The notes under the pieces were generated by a model. That model made no database searches and was not told the DNA's origin. It was given only the letters and a program-made list of their open reading frames with translations. This document shows, piece after piece, positions 9,395-21,263 of a DNA stretch of 64,000 bases. The stretch lies in NCBI RefSeq assembly GCF_030503875.2, contig NZ_CP129968.2:2816001-2880000 (forward strand), given 5' to 3'. Position 1 is the stretch's first letter. Every line of letters starts with the position of its first letter. The translations under genes were made by a program, and so were the position numbers. The DNA comes from Marivirga arenosa (lineage in GTDB: Bacteria > Bacteroidota > Bacteroidia > Cytophagales > Cyclobacteriaceae).

Positions 9395-12300
9395 AACCCG
9401 AAAAGAAAAAAACTATACCGCGCACTTCTAATTATAGCTATTACCATAGCAGTGGGAATTATTGCAAATAATTACCTTAGGAAACAAGGAAATAAGATTT
9501 CAGGTGAGTATTTAAAAGAGCTGGTTAAAAAAGAAAGCAAAGGCTTATATCAATTAGAATTTGAGGAAATTGACCTCAATATTTTCCTTAAAACAGTTAC
9601 GATTAGAAATTTAGAACTCTATGCTACACCAGAGAATAGAGAGGATACAATTAATGCTAAAAATTTATATGAAGCAGTAGTAGATGAAGTCAGTATTTCA
9701 TTAGAATCTGTTTTTCGGATTTATACGGATAAAGAACTAGTAGTGGATGGCATAGAAGTCATTAATCCATTGGTTTATATGACCAAAATTAATCCTGAAA
9801 AACAACCGTTGAAATTTGGACGCGAAACAGGAGAACTATATGATGTAATTTCCCAATACTTGAATCTATTACAAATCAACTATTTGAAGGTTAAAAGTGG
9901 GACGATCGACCACTTTCCTAGCAAATTCAGATTGAAATCAATTGATTTTGCTGTTGAAAACTTTGTAGTAGCGGACAAAAAAAAACAGAAAAGGAAAAAG
10001 ATATTCTACTCAGAAGCCATCAACTTAGGGGTCAATCAGCAATCGATTCTATTACCGGATAGTATTCATCAATTAAGTTTTGATGGCTTTGAATTATCCA
10101 CAAGAGATTCAATACTTTATTTCAATAATTTTAGAATTAATGCTCGAGATAAAATAAATTCAAAAGAAGTATTTCAAGACCAAAATCAAAATATTTATGA
10201 TATCGAAATCCCAACACTTGAATTACGCGGAATTAATTATCTAAAAGCTTATGAAGATAATTTTTTAATCGTTGACCAGGTTAATATTCCTCAACCGAAT
10301 ATCAAAATAAAATCTGTTTTAAAATCAAAAAAAGACAGTACTCCCCAGGCTCAAAATAGTATTGGAGCTTCATTACTTGCACTTTTCGATTTAATAAAGA
10401 TTAATGATTTAAGAATTCAAAGAGGAGGTCTAGACTTAACACTTAAAGGAGATAACAAACAAAGCTTTTTATCAAATAATATAAGCATTGAGTTATTTAA
10501 TATCTCTCTTGATTCTACTCAGCGAGACATTCAAAATATTTTAAATTATTTTAAGGATGCTGAAATTGAAATAAACGATTACGATTATTTATTACCAGAT
10601 AATCTACATGAAATAAAATTCGAAAAGCTTAAGTTCAAGACCTTGGATTCAACTTTGAATGTCAAAAACCTTCGAATTAAACCCTCTAGAAATTTAGATG
10701 ACAGCACATTAACTCAATTTAATTTAAATTTACCCTCTTTAGAAATGAAAGGAGTGGCTCAAAACCAGATTTATGAAAATGAAATTATTGATTTAGATTT
10801 TCTAAAATTAATTAATGGAACCATCAATATTACCCCTCCATACTTTAGAAATAGTGATGAAAAAAAAGCTGTCATCACAGCAAATGGTTTGTATGGAATA
10901 TTAGGTCAATACTTTAAGTACATCAATATTGATGATTTTTCTATTGTTAATTCAAACCTAGGGGTCGGCAACTTTTTAACAGGAGAACAAATCAATTTAA
11001 ATTCTGAATCTTTAAAAATTGATTCTACATTAAACTCTTGGCATCAGATTTCAAATAATACTCGTATTGATGGTAAGTTGCTTAATTATGATTTCGAAGG
11101 CAATTCATTATTAATTAAAAACTTCGCCTCTAGTAAAAATCTGCATAATATTAAACTAGATGAATTAGACCTTATTTATCAAAATGAAGATAATAAAGTC
11201 AATTCAGGTTTAATTGAATTTTCAGGCATTCAATTGGATAGCATTATAAATTATGGAATTGTACAAATTGATAGCATTAAACTTGATAAAGTTGATATTA
11301 GATTAAATCCTGAAAGTATTCGTAATAAAAAACACAAATCAGCAACTAACTGGAAATTCTCAGAAAAACCCATTAATGTCTCATTAAGTGACTCAAAGTT
11401 AAAATATAGGCAATCTGGTAATGACCTTAGTGTTCAAAATTTCAATTTAGAATTGAATTACCTGAATGATATTGAAATTATTGAGGCTCAATTTTTAAAT
11501 ACAAAATTCAATAACAAACAATTATACCACCAATTAAGTGCTCAAAATATCAGTTTAGCTAAGCATAGTAATAATCTTGATATAAAGAATGTAGAAATTG
11601 AGCCCAATCAATTTTCTAAAAACCTTAAACTCAAATTGGATATTCCTTCAATAAGGTTATCAAATATTAATAAGCAAGGTTTATTTAAAAGCAAATTATT
11701 GGAGGCGGATAGTTTAATTGGAGAAATAAGTAATCTAAACCTTCACTATATTAAAGAACTGAATAAGTTAAAGTCTAAAAATCTTGATTCCGCAAATTTT
11801 AATGTTGCCTTTAAAAGTATCCTTTTTGATATAGATAAAACTGATATTAATATTCAAAATGATGAGAAAATTAATCTAATTAAAACTCAGAAATCCGTTA
11901 TTACACTTACGAATTTTACCCTCCTCAAAAAGCAGAATGCAAATCTATTTAATGCTGAGAATTTCACTTTTGATAACGACAAGCTCTACTTTTTAAGTCC
12001 TAAAAAGGATAGCCTGATCGTAAATAACTTCTATTATGAAAGCTTTAATGAAGAAGGAAATATAGATGGGATCGAATACATAGAAGAAAATAAAAACACT
12101 CAACTAACTTTCAATGATATCATTCTAAAAGGAGCTGATTTTTATAATCTTTTGGAAGAAAATCAAATCAAGATTGATGAGATTAGTAGCGGACGAACCG
12201 ATTTAAAAATTGAAATTGATGGAGAAGCTAAAAACTCTTTACCTACAGAAATAAAACTACCCTTCGAATCTGTAAACATAAAAAAATCGAACACCAGAAA

Positions 12301-13480
12301 TATTAACGTTAAAATTTATGATAAAAAGAAAGAGCGAAATTACTATGTAAGAAAAGCGGACTTATTTATTAATGGTATAAAAACGGATTCTATAATCCAT
12401 ACAAACCAAATACATAAATATGTAAACTCCTTTATATTCATGGGTAAAAATTATAAAGAAAACTTTTCTCATTATACCGTAACTGCTAATGATTATTCTT
12501 TTAAATATCCAGAGTCGAATTTTGAAGCAAACAATATAAAACTAAGATCAAAATATTCCAGATTTGATTATAGCCAGCATATTGAATATCAAAACGACTG
12601 GTTTAAACTCGATATCGATCAACTAAAACTTAATAAAGTAAAAATTGACAGTATCTTGAAAGATCAAAAATATATGGTCGATAAACTGTCAGTAGTAAAT
12701 GGTGACTTCATTGTTTTTAGAGATCTGAACGTACCTCATAATAGAGATAGAAGAGTTCCTATGCCTCAAAAAATATTATCTGAATTACAATTCGCTTTTA
12801 AGGTAGATACCGTTTTTGTTAATTCTGATATCAAAATCCATATAGTACCAAAGGATGCAAGCGGAATAGGAACTATGAGTATTTTCATTGATAGTGGTCA
12901 TATATATAATATGAGAACTCATCATTTCAATAGTAATGAGGTTATGCATCTTACAGCTAAAGGGAAACTAAATAATAAAGCTAATTTTAATACAAAAGTT
13001 GATTTCCCTATACCTTCCACTAAGAGTGATTTCCATTTCATTGGTAATATAGGGAACCTGAATCTAACTGCTTTAAATGATATGTTAATTCCGTTAGGGG
13101 CAATTGAAGTTAGATCAGGCTACAATGAAGAAGTTAATATAAATTTCAAGGGAAATGATGATTATGCTGAAGGAAAAATGGAATTTAGATATAACAACCT
13201 TAAAATTGATATTCTGGATCGACAGACTTATCAATCGAAAGGTTTCGGGAATAACTTAAAGACAATTTTTGCAAATAGCTTTATAGTAAGTACAAGAAAT
13301 CCAAGATGGTTTAAATTGCAAGAAGGTAATATTTTCTTCGAACGAATAAAAAGTAGATCGATTTTTAACCTTTGGGCAAAAGCTCTTCTAAGTGGTGCAG
13401 TTAGTAGTATCGGGATTAAGAAAAGTAAAGAAGAGGCAAAGGCTTATTATAAAGAAAATAAGGAAGAAATTGATGAGTAA
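9392..13480 (+). CDS. Giant AsmA/DUF748-like membrane-anchored protein
   Basis: 1362 residues. One N-terminal membrane segment (about 10-27, ALLIIAITIAVGIIANNYL) after a basic KRKK stretch, then a very long periplasmic region made of repeated beta-strand units of the style 'I-D-S-I-x-L-D-K-V-D-I-R-L', rich in Asn, Lys, Ile and Asp and almost lacking cysteine. The C-terminal 250 residues are most AsmA-like (TAKGKLNNKANFNTKVDFPI, then ALNDMLIPLGAIEVRSGY). Proteins of the AsmA/TamB/YhdP group form long hydrophobic grooves that carry phospholipid between membranes; that role is inferred from general form, not from a specific motif. The ATG is embedded in a hairpin (9370-9394). No partner gene nearby. 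Confidence 0.6.
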   Translation: MNPKRKKLYRALLIIAITIAVGIIANNYLRKQGNKISGEYLKELVKKESKGLYQLEFEEIDLNIFLKTVTIRNLELYATPENREDTINAKNLYEAVVDEVSISLESVFRIYTDKELVVDGIEVINPLVYMTKINPEKQPLKFGRETGELYDVISQYLNLLQINYLKVKSGTIDHFPSKFRLKSIDFAVENFVVADKKKQKRKKIFYSEAINLGVNQQSILLPDSIHQLSFDGFELSTRDSILYFNNFRINARDKINSKEVFQDQNQNIYDIEIPTLELRGINYLKAYEDNFLIVDQVNIPQPNIKIKSVLKSKKDSTPQAQNSIGASLLALFDLIKINDLRIQRGGLDLTLKGDNKQSFLSNNISIELFNISLDSTQRDIQNILNYFKDAEIEINDYDYLLPDNLHEIKFEKLKFKTLDSTLNVKNLRIKPSRNLDDSTLTQFNLNLPSLEMKGVAQNQIYENEIIDLDFLKLINGTINITPPYFRNSDEKKAVITANGLYGILGQYFKYINIDDFSIVNSNLGVGNFLTGEQINLNSESLKIDSTLNSWHQISNNTRIDGKLLNYDFEGNSLLIKNFASSKNLHNIKLDELDLIYQNEDNKVNSGLIEFSGIQLDSIINYGIVQIDSIKLDKVDIRLNPESIRNKKHKSATNWKFSEKPINVSLSDSKLKYRQSGNDLSVQNFNLELNYLNDIEIIEAQFLNTKFNNKQLYHQLSAQNISLAKHSNNLDIKNVEIEPNQFSKNLKLKLDIPSIRLSNINKQGLFKSKLLEADSLIGEISNLNLHYIKELNKLKSKNLDSANFNVAFKSILFDIDKTDINIQNDEKINLIKTQKSVITLTNFTLLKKQNANLFNAENFTFDNDKLYFLSPKKDSLIVNNFYYESFNEEGNIDGIEYIEENKNTQLTFNDIILKGADFYNLLEENQIKIDEISSGRTDLKIEIDGEAKNSLPTEIKLPFESVNIKKSNTRNINVKIYDKKKERNYYVRKADLFINGIKTDSIIHTNQIHKYVNSFIFMGKNYKENFSHYTVTANDYSFKYPESNFEANNIKLRSKYSRFDYSQHIEYQNDWFKLDIDQLKLNKVKIDSILKDQKYMVDKLSVVNGDFIVFRDLNVPHNRDRRVPMPQKILSELQFAFKVDTVFVNSDIKIHIVPKDASGIGTMSIFIDSGHIYNMRTHHFNSNEVMHLTAKGKLNNKANFNTKVDFPIPSTKSDFHFIGNIGNLNLTALNDMLIPLGAIEVRSGYNEEVNINFKGNDDYAEGKMEFRYNNLKIDILDRQTYQSKGFGNNLKTIFANSFIVSTRNPRWFKLQEGNIFFERIKSRSIFNLWAKALLSGAVSSIGIKKSKEEAKAYYKENKEEIDE

Positions 13481-13533
13481 TCGCACCATGGCTCCTCTGT
13501 TTATTATACTGTGAACCTTCGATTTTCATCATA

Positions 13534-13563
13534 TTGAAGTTTTTGGAGATTAGTTTATTTTTG
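13534..13563 (+). promoter_or_regulatory. Candidate Bacteroidota promoter of the helicase gene
   Basis: TTG at 13534-13536, 19 bases, then TATTTTTG at 13556-13563, matching the TTG/TAnnTTTG pattern of Bacteroidota housekeeping promoters. It predicts a leader of about 75-80 nt before the ATG at 13648. Confidence 0.45.
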
Positions 13564-13586
13564 ATAATTTTAAGAACAATAACTCA

Positions 13587-13633
13587 TTAGATTATTAATC
13601 TAAAGGGTACCTCTGAAAAGTAGCTTCAGCTAC
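13587..13633 (+). promoter_or_regulatory. Two dyads in the helicase leader
   Basis: TTAGATTA-T-TAATCTAA (13587-13603) is a perfect 8+1+8 inverted repeat. GTAGCT-TC-AGCTAC (13620-13633) is a second one, ending 14 bases before the start codon. Both fall downstream of the predicted promoter, so they could be operators or RNA hairpins. Confidence 0.45.
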
Positions 13634-13647
13634 AAAACTATCAACCA

Positions 13648-15411
13648 ATGAGATTATCCAAAGAACAATCCTCCATCATCCAATCAAATAGCAATATAAA
13701 AATCAATGCGGTGGCCGGTTCAGGAAAAACCACTACCCTAATTGCATATGCTGAAAGCAGACCCAAAAATAGTAGAATCCTTTATTTAGCTTTTAATAAA
13801 TCAGTGAAGCTTGAAGCAGCTAAAAGATTTAAATCAAAAAAGCTTTATAATGTGGATGTACAAACTGCGCATTCATTGGCCTTTAAGCATGTTGTTATTG
13901 GTAAAAATTTTGAGATCAATAGTAATGGATATAAAAATCATGAAGTCGCAGATATTCTGAATATTCAAATCAAAAGTGAGCCATTGGCTGAAATGATTAT
14001 TGCCAATCACATTAGCAAATTCACTGCATACTTTTGCAATAGTAGCGCTTCAAAAGTGGAAGAACTAAATTATGAAGATACAATTTCAGATAAAAAAGCA
14101 TTAGCTTTTGTGAAAGGAAATTATTCATACATCAAAAAGAAAACTAGAGAGTTCTTAGCTAAAATGAATAAGGGAGAAATACCAATCACCCATGACTTCT
14201 ACCTTAAGAAATTTCAACTTCAAAACCCTCTGTTGGATTATGATTACATACTCTTTGACGAGGGGCAAGATGCCTCCCCAGCCATGCTTGATGTATTCCT
14301 AAAACAAAGGGTAATTAAAGTGATTGTAGGTGACACTCATCAACAAATCTATTCCTGGCGCTATGCTGTTAATTCTTTAGAAATGGTCGATTTTAAGCCT
14401 TATAAGCTTTCTATCAGTTTTCGATTTAATGAAAAAATAGCTCATTTGGCACAAGCAATAGTAGAAAGGAAAAAACTCCTGCAAACAACTCTAAAATTTC
14501 AAATAAAAGGAAAGGGCAATCCATCACAAGGACAACAAAAAGCGGTAATAGCTCGCACCAACCTAGGACTGTTGACCAAGGCCATCGACTACATATCCGA
14601 AAAGGAAAATTTGGCCGACATTTATTTCGAAGGCAATATCAATTCCTACACCTATGCTGATGACGGCACCTCATTATATGATGTATTGAATCTCTATGAG
14701 GGTAAAAGGAAATTCATCAGAGATCCTTTAATTAAAAAAATGAAGGGACTAGAGGATTTGGAAGAATATATAGAAAAAACAGAAGATATGCAGTTGGGCA
14801 TGATGGTGGAATTAGTTAAGGAATATGGAAATGAAATTCCAAAATACATCAAGCAACTGAAGGAAAAACATCTTGAAAATGAAGATCGTGATAAAGCACA
14901 CATCATTTTCTCCACCGTGCACAGGTGCAAAGGAATGGAATATGACGCTGTTCAGCTAGTCAATGATTTTTTAACGGAAGAGAAATTAAGGAAATTGGTA
15001 CAACAAAAAGATTTGCCTGAGCTGATCAAACAAAAGCTAAATGAAGAAATCAATTTGCTATATGTTGCGATTACCAGAACCCAAAACAAACTCTATATAG
15101 AAGAAGATTTACTCCCTGAAAACTGGACGAAAAATGGCCAAATCATACTACTGAGACGTAAAGAGGAAAAAGAAAATACTTCAATTAAAGATTTGAAATT
15201 AAATAGTTTTGAAGAAAAGGCTTTTGATATGGGCGAGATTAGAAAAACGCATAAATCTGCCTACACACCTTGGACTGACGAATTGGATCGGGAATTAAAA
15301 TTTATGTTTGAAGAAGGATTGAGTACTAAAGATTTGGCAAATCATTTTGGCAGAACCAAAGGGGCTATCAGAGCAAGGATTAAGAAATTATACTCCTTTG
15401 AGGATTCATGA
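13648..15411 (+). CDS. UvrD/FBH1-like superfamily 1 helicase with C-terminal HTH tail
   Basis: 587 residues. SF1 motifs in order: Walker A VAGSGKTTTLIAYA (about residue 23), motif II LFDEGQDASPA, motif III VGDTHQQIYSWRYA, motif IV region SISFRFNEKIA, motif V STVHRCKGMEYD and motif VI LYVAITRTQNKLYI. The chain is shorter than UvrD or PcrA (about 720) and resembles the F-box helicase (FBH1)-like bacterial branch. The last 45 residues (TPWTDELDRELKFMFEEGLS... then TKGAIRARIKKL) look like a Myb/SANT-style helix-turn-helix that may bind DNA. A 3'-5' DNA-unwinding role in recombination or repair is inferred from the family. It stands alone behind a leader with two dyads. Confidence 0.8.
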   Translation: MRLSKEQSSIIQSNSNIKINAVAGSGKTTTLIAYAESRPKNSRILYLAFNKSVKLEAAKRFKSKKLYNVDVQTAHSLAFKHVVIGKNFEINSNGYKNHEVADILNIQIKSEPLAEMIIANHISKFTAYFCNSSASKVEELNYEDTISDKKALAFVKGNYSYIKKKTREFLAKMNKGEIPITHDFYLKKFQLQNPLLDYDYILFDEGQDASPAMLDVFLKQRVIKVIVGDTHQQIYSWRYAVNSLEMVDFKPYKLSISFRFNEKIAHLAQAIVERKKLLQTTLKFQIKGKGNPSQGQQKAVIARTNLGLLTKAIDYISEKENLADIYFEGNINSYTYADDGTSLYDVLNLYEGKRKFIRDPLIKKMKGLEDLEEYIEKTEDMQLGMMVELVKEYGNEIPKYIKQLKEKHLENEDRDKAHIIFSTVHRCKGMEYDAVQLVNDFLTEEKLRKLVQQKDLPELIKQKLNEEINLLYVAITRTQNKLYIEEDLLPENWTKNGQIILLRRKEEKENTSIKDLKLNSFEEKAFDMGEIRKTHKSAYTPWTDELDRELKFMFEEGLSTKDLANHFGRTKGAIRARIKKLYSFEDS

Positions 15412-15535
15412 AGCACAGCTAATTCAAATAATTAATCCTTAATTTCTTTCAAAATATTACAGATGAATACAGTTTAATATTCGATGAATAGCTATTTTTC
15501 TTCTTTTTGTCAATCTTTACTTCAAATTAATAAAA

Positions 15536-17575
15536 ATGAAAAAGCTAGTACTACTCTTTTTATCTATACCATTCCTTTCCTTTAGTCAAAATGAGGAGAT
15601 ATTATATCAATTAGTGGAGCTCAATGATGAGGTAAACTCTCGATATCATGAAAGTGCTCCACTAGTAACACCTGATAATCAGCGTCTATATTTCAGTATA
15701 TCTAATCATCCTGAGAATAATGGCGGACGAGAAAATTCTCAAGACATATGGTATTCAGATAAGAAACCTGATGGGACTTGGGGAAAGGCAGTTCATATGG
15801 ATTCCCCTTTTAATAAAAGGCAATTCAATCAGGTTCTTACCATTTTAGATGATGGAAATACTTTATTTATAAGAGGTGGGAATCGAAGAAAGGAAAAAGG
15901 TTTTTCAATCGTAACTAGAGATGATAAAGGATGGAATAATCCGGAAGAATTACCAATTGAGGGATATGAGGAAATGAGTAATGGCCGTTTTTCGGGTGCT
16001 GTAATTAGCCAAGATAGAAGTGCAATTGTTATTTACATGAATGAACGATCAGGGAAAAATTACAGTGACTTATACATAAGTAAAAGAAAAAGTGATGGGA
16101 CTTATTCAAGACCCATCATGATAAAATCTCTAAGTACTTATAAAGATGAATTTGGCCCCTATTTAACCGAAGATGATAAGGTTATGTATTATGCCAGTAA
16201 TAGAGAAGGCTCAATTGGAGATGTAGATGTTTGGAGAGTTCGAAGATTAGATGATAGCTGGTTAAAATGGAGCGAACCTGAAAATATTGGACCTCCAATT
16301 AATACAGACGGTTTTGATTCTTACTTTTCAGTGGATGCTACTGGAAATAATGCTTTTACCACAAGAACCTATGTAAGTGCCGATGGTAGTAATATGAATA
16401 TTTATGGATTAGTACCCAAAGCTAAAATAACGGTTAAAGGGAAAATATTAGATAAAGAAACTCAAAAACCATTGTCACTTTATCTTACAGCACAGGCAGA
16501 GGAATCTAAACCCATTAATGTAGAAGTGAAATCAGATGGTAAATATTCCTTTACAACATATAATAATAAGCCATTTTCATTTATTGCCGCTAAAATTGGA
16601 TATGAACAGCTTGATGAATCTTTAGATCTTTCAGATATTAAACAGGATACTGTTATCGAAAAAGATTTTATCCTTACCCCCGTAAAAGCCAAAGTCAGAT
16701 TAAGCGGTTTTATAACAGATTCAAAGACACTAAATCCTGTAAACGCAAGAGTTTACGTCTTAAAAGATAATTTTAAAGATTCTGCCAGAACTGCCTTTCA
16801 AAATGGAGGATATGGTATGGAGCTAAATGGAGCTGGGAAATATGAAATCAAAGTGCTTTCAGACGATTATGATAATATAATTGAAAAATTTAGTGTAGAA
16901 GTTCCTGAAGGTACTTATGAATTTGAGGTGAGAAAAGATTATGAGATGGTTCGCACTATTAGACCTTATATAGTTTCAGGTGTAGTGTTAGATGAAAAAA
17001 CAAAAGAACCGCTAATAGCTGAATTAAGTTTTGAAATGGAGGATTCAATAATAAATGAAATTTCCAGCAATGCCGATGGAACCTTTCAAGTCAAAATCCC
17101 AAGCGCGGGAGATTTAATTATAAGAGGTAAAAAGGTCAATTATCTAAACCTGGAAAGCGAACTTAATATTAGCGATAATCAAGATTTCTTAGAATACAGC
17201 ACAACACTTGAGATGGCTCCTATAGAAGTCGGTAAAACTGTAATCATCGATAATATTTACTTCAATTTTGACAAAACTACATTGAAAGAAAGCTCTTTTC
17301 CGGAGTTAGATAGATTAACTGATTTAATGAAACAAAACCCTGGAATAAAAATTGAAATTATTGGTCATACTGACAATAAAGGAAGTGATGAATATAATCT
17401 TCAATTAAGTGAGGGAAGAGCTCAATCTGTAATGCAATATTTATTGGAGCAAGATATTGCTCAAGATAGAATGACAGCAAAAGGATTGGGAGAAACACAA
17501 CCCATAAGCTCTAATGATACTGAAACTGGTAGAGCCGAAAACAGAAGAGTCGAATTTACGATTACAGCAAAATAA
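15536..17575 (+). CDS. PD40/OmpA-domain envelope protein with CRD repeats
   Basis: 679 residues. Signal peptide MKKLVLLFLSIPFLSFSQ, PD40 beta-propeller repeats (about 40-290, e.g. LYFSISNHPENNGG), three consecutive carboxypeptidase-regulatory-like (CRD) segments (about 300-560, starting near VKGKILDKETQKPL, LSGFITDSKTLNPV and VSGVVLDEKTKEPL), and a C-terminal OmpA domain (about 565-679) with IEIIGHTDNKGSDEYN that should hold peptidoglycan. Unlike the protein at 712-2664 it has no TPR region and has three CRD segments. Likely an outer-membrane-to-cell-wall anchor; a direct T9SS role is not shown. A perfect hairpin terminator follows within four bases. Confidence 0.75.
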   Translation: MKKLVLLFLSIPFLSFSQNEEILYQLVELNDEVNSRYHESAPLVTPDNQRLYFSISNHPENNGGRENSQDIWYSDKKPDGTWGKAVHMDSPFNKRQFNQVLTILDDGNTLFIRGGNRRKEKGFSIVTRDDKGWNNPEELPIEGYEEMSNGRFSGAVISQDRSAIVIYMNERSGKNYSDLYISKRKSDGTYSRPIMIKSLSTYKDEFGPYLTEDDKVMYYASNREGSIGDVDVWRVRRLDDSWLKWSEPENIGPPINTDGFDSYFSVDATGNNAFTTRTYVSADGSNMNIYGLVPKAKITVKGKILDKETQKPLSLYLTAQAEESKPINVEVKSDGKYSFTTYNNKPFSFIAAKIGYEQLDESLDLSDIKQDTVIEKDFILTPVKAKVRLSGFITDSKTLNPVNARVYVLKDNFKDSARTAFQNGGYGMELNGAGKYEIKVLSDDYDNIIEKFSVEVPEGTYEFEVRKDYEMVRTIRPYIVSGVVLDEKTKEPLIAELSFEMEDSIINEISSNADGTFQVKIPSAGDLIIRGKKVNYLNLESELNISDNQDFLEYSTTLEMAPIEVGKTVIIDNIYFNFDKTTLKESSFPELDRLTDLMKQNPGIKIEIIGHTDNKGSDEYNLQLSEGRAQSVMQYLLEQDIAQDRMTAKGLGETQPISSNDTETGRAENRRVEFTITAK

Positions 17576-17578
17576 AAA

Positions 17579-17605
17579 AAGCCTGATAGGATTACTATCA
17601 GGCTT
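17579..17605. terminator. Bidirectional terminator between PD40/OmpA gene and dapA
   Basis: Perfect 11-base arms AAGCCTGATAG (17579-17589) and CTATCAGGCTT (17595-17605) around GATTA, with an A-run on the left that acts as a T-run for the minus strand. It serves both converging genes. Confidence 0.8.
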
Positions 17606-17623
17606 AACATTAAAATTTCTAAA

Positions 17624-18526
17624 TTATTTCAATTCGTATTTCTTAATCATCTCTTTTATCCTATTGGATAGATTATCAGATGCGGGTAATAATGGCATAC
17701 GCACATAATTGTCACAAACCCCTTTTAATTTTAAAGCCTCTTTTGCTCCTATGGGGTTGCTTTCTTCATACATTAAAGGATTGATTGGCAAAAGCTTAAA
17801 TAAGCTTTCATTAGATTTAGCAAAATCACCTTTCAATGCATTTTGAATCATTTCAGCAAATACTTCTGGAAAAGGATTGGCTAGTACTGAAATCACACCC
17901 ACCGCACCCAGAGTAATCATTGCATTGGTTAATAGATCATCTCCAGAAATAAGTAAAAACTCTTCAGGCTTATTAGCCATTATTTCCATGCACTGACCTA
18001 AATCACCAGAAGCTTCTTTAATTCCAATAATGTTTTCATGCTGAGCTAATCTTAGAGTAGTTTCAGCAGTCATATTTGAAGCCGTTCTTCCAGGTACATT
18101 ATACAAGATAACTGGAACGGGTGAAGCATCTGCAATCTTTACAAAATGCTGATATATTCCTTCTTGTGAAGGTTTATTATAGTGAGGAGAAGCAGATAGA
18201 ATTGCATCAACACCTGACAAATCCATTTGACCTATTAGGTCAATAACTGCTTCAGTATTATTACCTCCTGCTCCAAAAACTATTGGTAAATTCTTAGGAT
18301 TATGCGTTTTTACAAATGCTAAAATTTCTTGCTTTTCTTGTAATGTTGTGGTTGCAGATTCACCGGTAGTACCCTGAACTACAAAATAATCAGCACCTTT
18401 CGCTGTATGAATTAAAAGCTTTTCTAAAGCTTCTCGATCTACCGTTAAATCTTCTTTAAATGGGGTAATTAAGGCTGGCCCCACACCTGTGAATTTTTTA
18501 GTTATTTCCTGAAATCTTTCTGACAT
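17624..18526 (-). CDS. dapA: 4-hydroxy-tetrahydrodipicolinate synthase
   Basis: Condenses pyruvate with aspartate semialdehyde, the first committed step to lysine and meso-diaminopimelate for the cell wall. 300 residues, normal for the family. TIM-barrel motifs: GVGPALITPF, VVQGTTGESATTT (pyruvate site), the catalytic Tyr in ILYNVPGRTASN, the Schiff-base Lys in IIGIKEASGD and LLISGDD. The start at 18526 lies inside the end of the upstream DUF6913 gene (29-base overlap), so the two are co-translated in a ligA-DUF6913-dapA unit. Confidence 0.94.
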   Translation of the reverse strand: MSERFQEITKKFTGVGPALITPFKEDLTVDREALEKLLIHTAKGADYFVVQGTTGESATTTLQEKQEILAFVKTHNPKNLPIVFGAGGNNTEAVIDLIGQMDLSGVDAILSASPHYNKPSQEGIYQHFVKIADASPVPVILYNVPGRTASNMTAETTLRLAQHENIIGIKEASGDLGQCMEIMANKPEEFLLISGDDLLTNAMITLGAVGVISVLANPFPEVFAEMIQNALKGDFAKSNESLFKLLPINPLMYEESNPIGAKEALKLKGVCDNYVRMPLLPASDNLSNRIKEMIKKYELK

Positions 18527-19028
18527 AATGAATTATTTCTTCTGTTAAAACTTTTGTATCTCCGTTTGATTTTGGCTTAATCATTAATTCAAAAAAAGCG
18601 GCTTCATCTTCTGTTGGCTGAAAAGCACCAATTCGGGTATCAGATTTAGTGTGTACTAACAAATACTGCATGAACAAGTTTAAGGAATCATCTAAACAAA
18701 ACAGATATTCAAGCTTTTGATCTAAGAAACTTTGAAAATAAGGGTTTTGAATGCTACCGAAAAAGCCAATGTCTTTATCTTCAAAGAAATCAAAATAAAA
18801 TTCGAAATTCTGGGTGTCCTTAGGTTTATAAGCTAAAGTTTTGACTTCAATACCATCATTTTCTAATACCTTAATGAATTTTTTAACTGCTTCATGCTTT
18901 TTCAAATCATCAAAAGAAAAAATAACACCTACTTTCTTAAGCTTATTATAAGGATAAGCTTGGTGTAAAAATTTACTTTTCTTTTGACCTCTTTTTATCT
19001 TGTATGAAAGAATTTTATGTTTAATCAC
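18498..19028 (-). CDS. DUF6913 family protein of unknown function
   Basis: 176 residues, no signal peptide, basic N-terminus (KIKRGQKKSKF). Middle section VGVIFSFDDLKKHEAVKKFI, then FEFYFDFFEDKDIGFFGSI and a C-terminal segment with RIGAFQPTEDEAAFFELMI. I recognise it as the small cytosolic Bacteroidota family named DUF6913; function unknown. It begins four bases after the ligA stop and overlaps dapA by 29 bases, so it is expressed with a DNA-repair gene and a lysine/DAP biosynthesis gene. Confidence 0.65.
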   Translation of the reverse strand: MIKHKILSYKIKRGQKKSKFLHQAYPYNKLKKVGVIFSFDDLKKHEAVKKFIKVLENDGIEVKTLAYKPKDTQNFEFYFDFFEDKDIGFFGSIQNPYFQSFLDQKLEYLFCLDDSLNLFMQYLLVHTKSDTRIGAFQPTEDEAAFFELMIKPKSNGDTKVLTEEIIHYVRKISGNN

Positions 19029-19032
19029 GTTT

Positions 19033-21096
<2,064 letters not shown>

Positions 21097-21239
21097 TTAT
21101 CTATAAATAATTTAAAAAATAATAACCGGCAATACTTATTTATATCAATTTTCAGGAATTGTGTTTTCATAGAATAACCATTCAAACTATTAAGCTTCCT
21201 TTAATGCTATTTCCTTCTTCGGTTTATTAGAATGCTTAT

Positions 21240-21247
21240 TACATTTG
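21240..21247 (+). promoter_or_regulatory. Candidate -7 box of the DPP IV gene
   Basis: TACATTTG fits TAnnTTTG and lies 16 bases before the first ATG. No convincing TTG element was found about 20 bases upstream, so support is modest. Confidence 0.35.
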
Positions 21248-21263
21248 GAGCTGAATCAATTCA

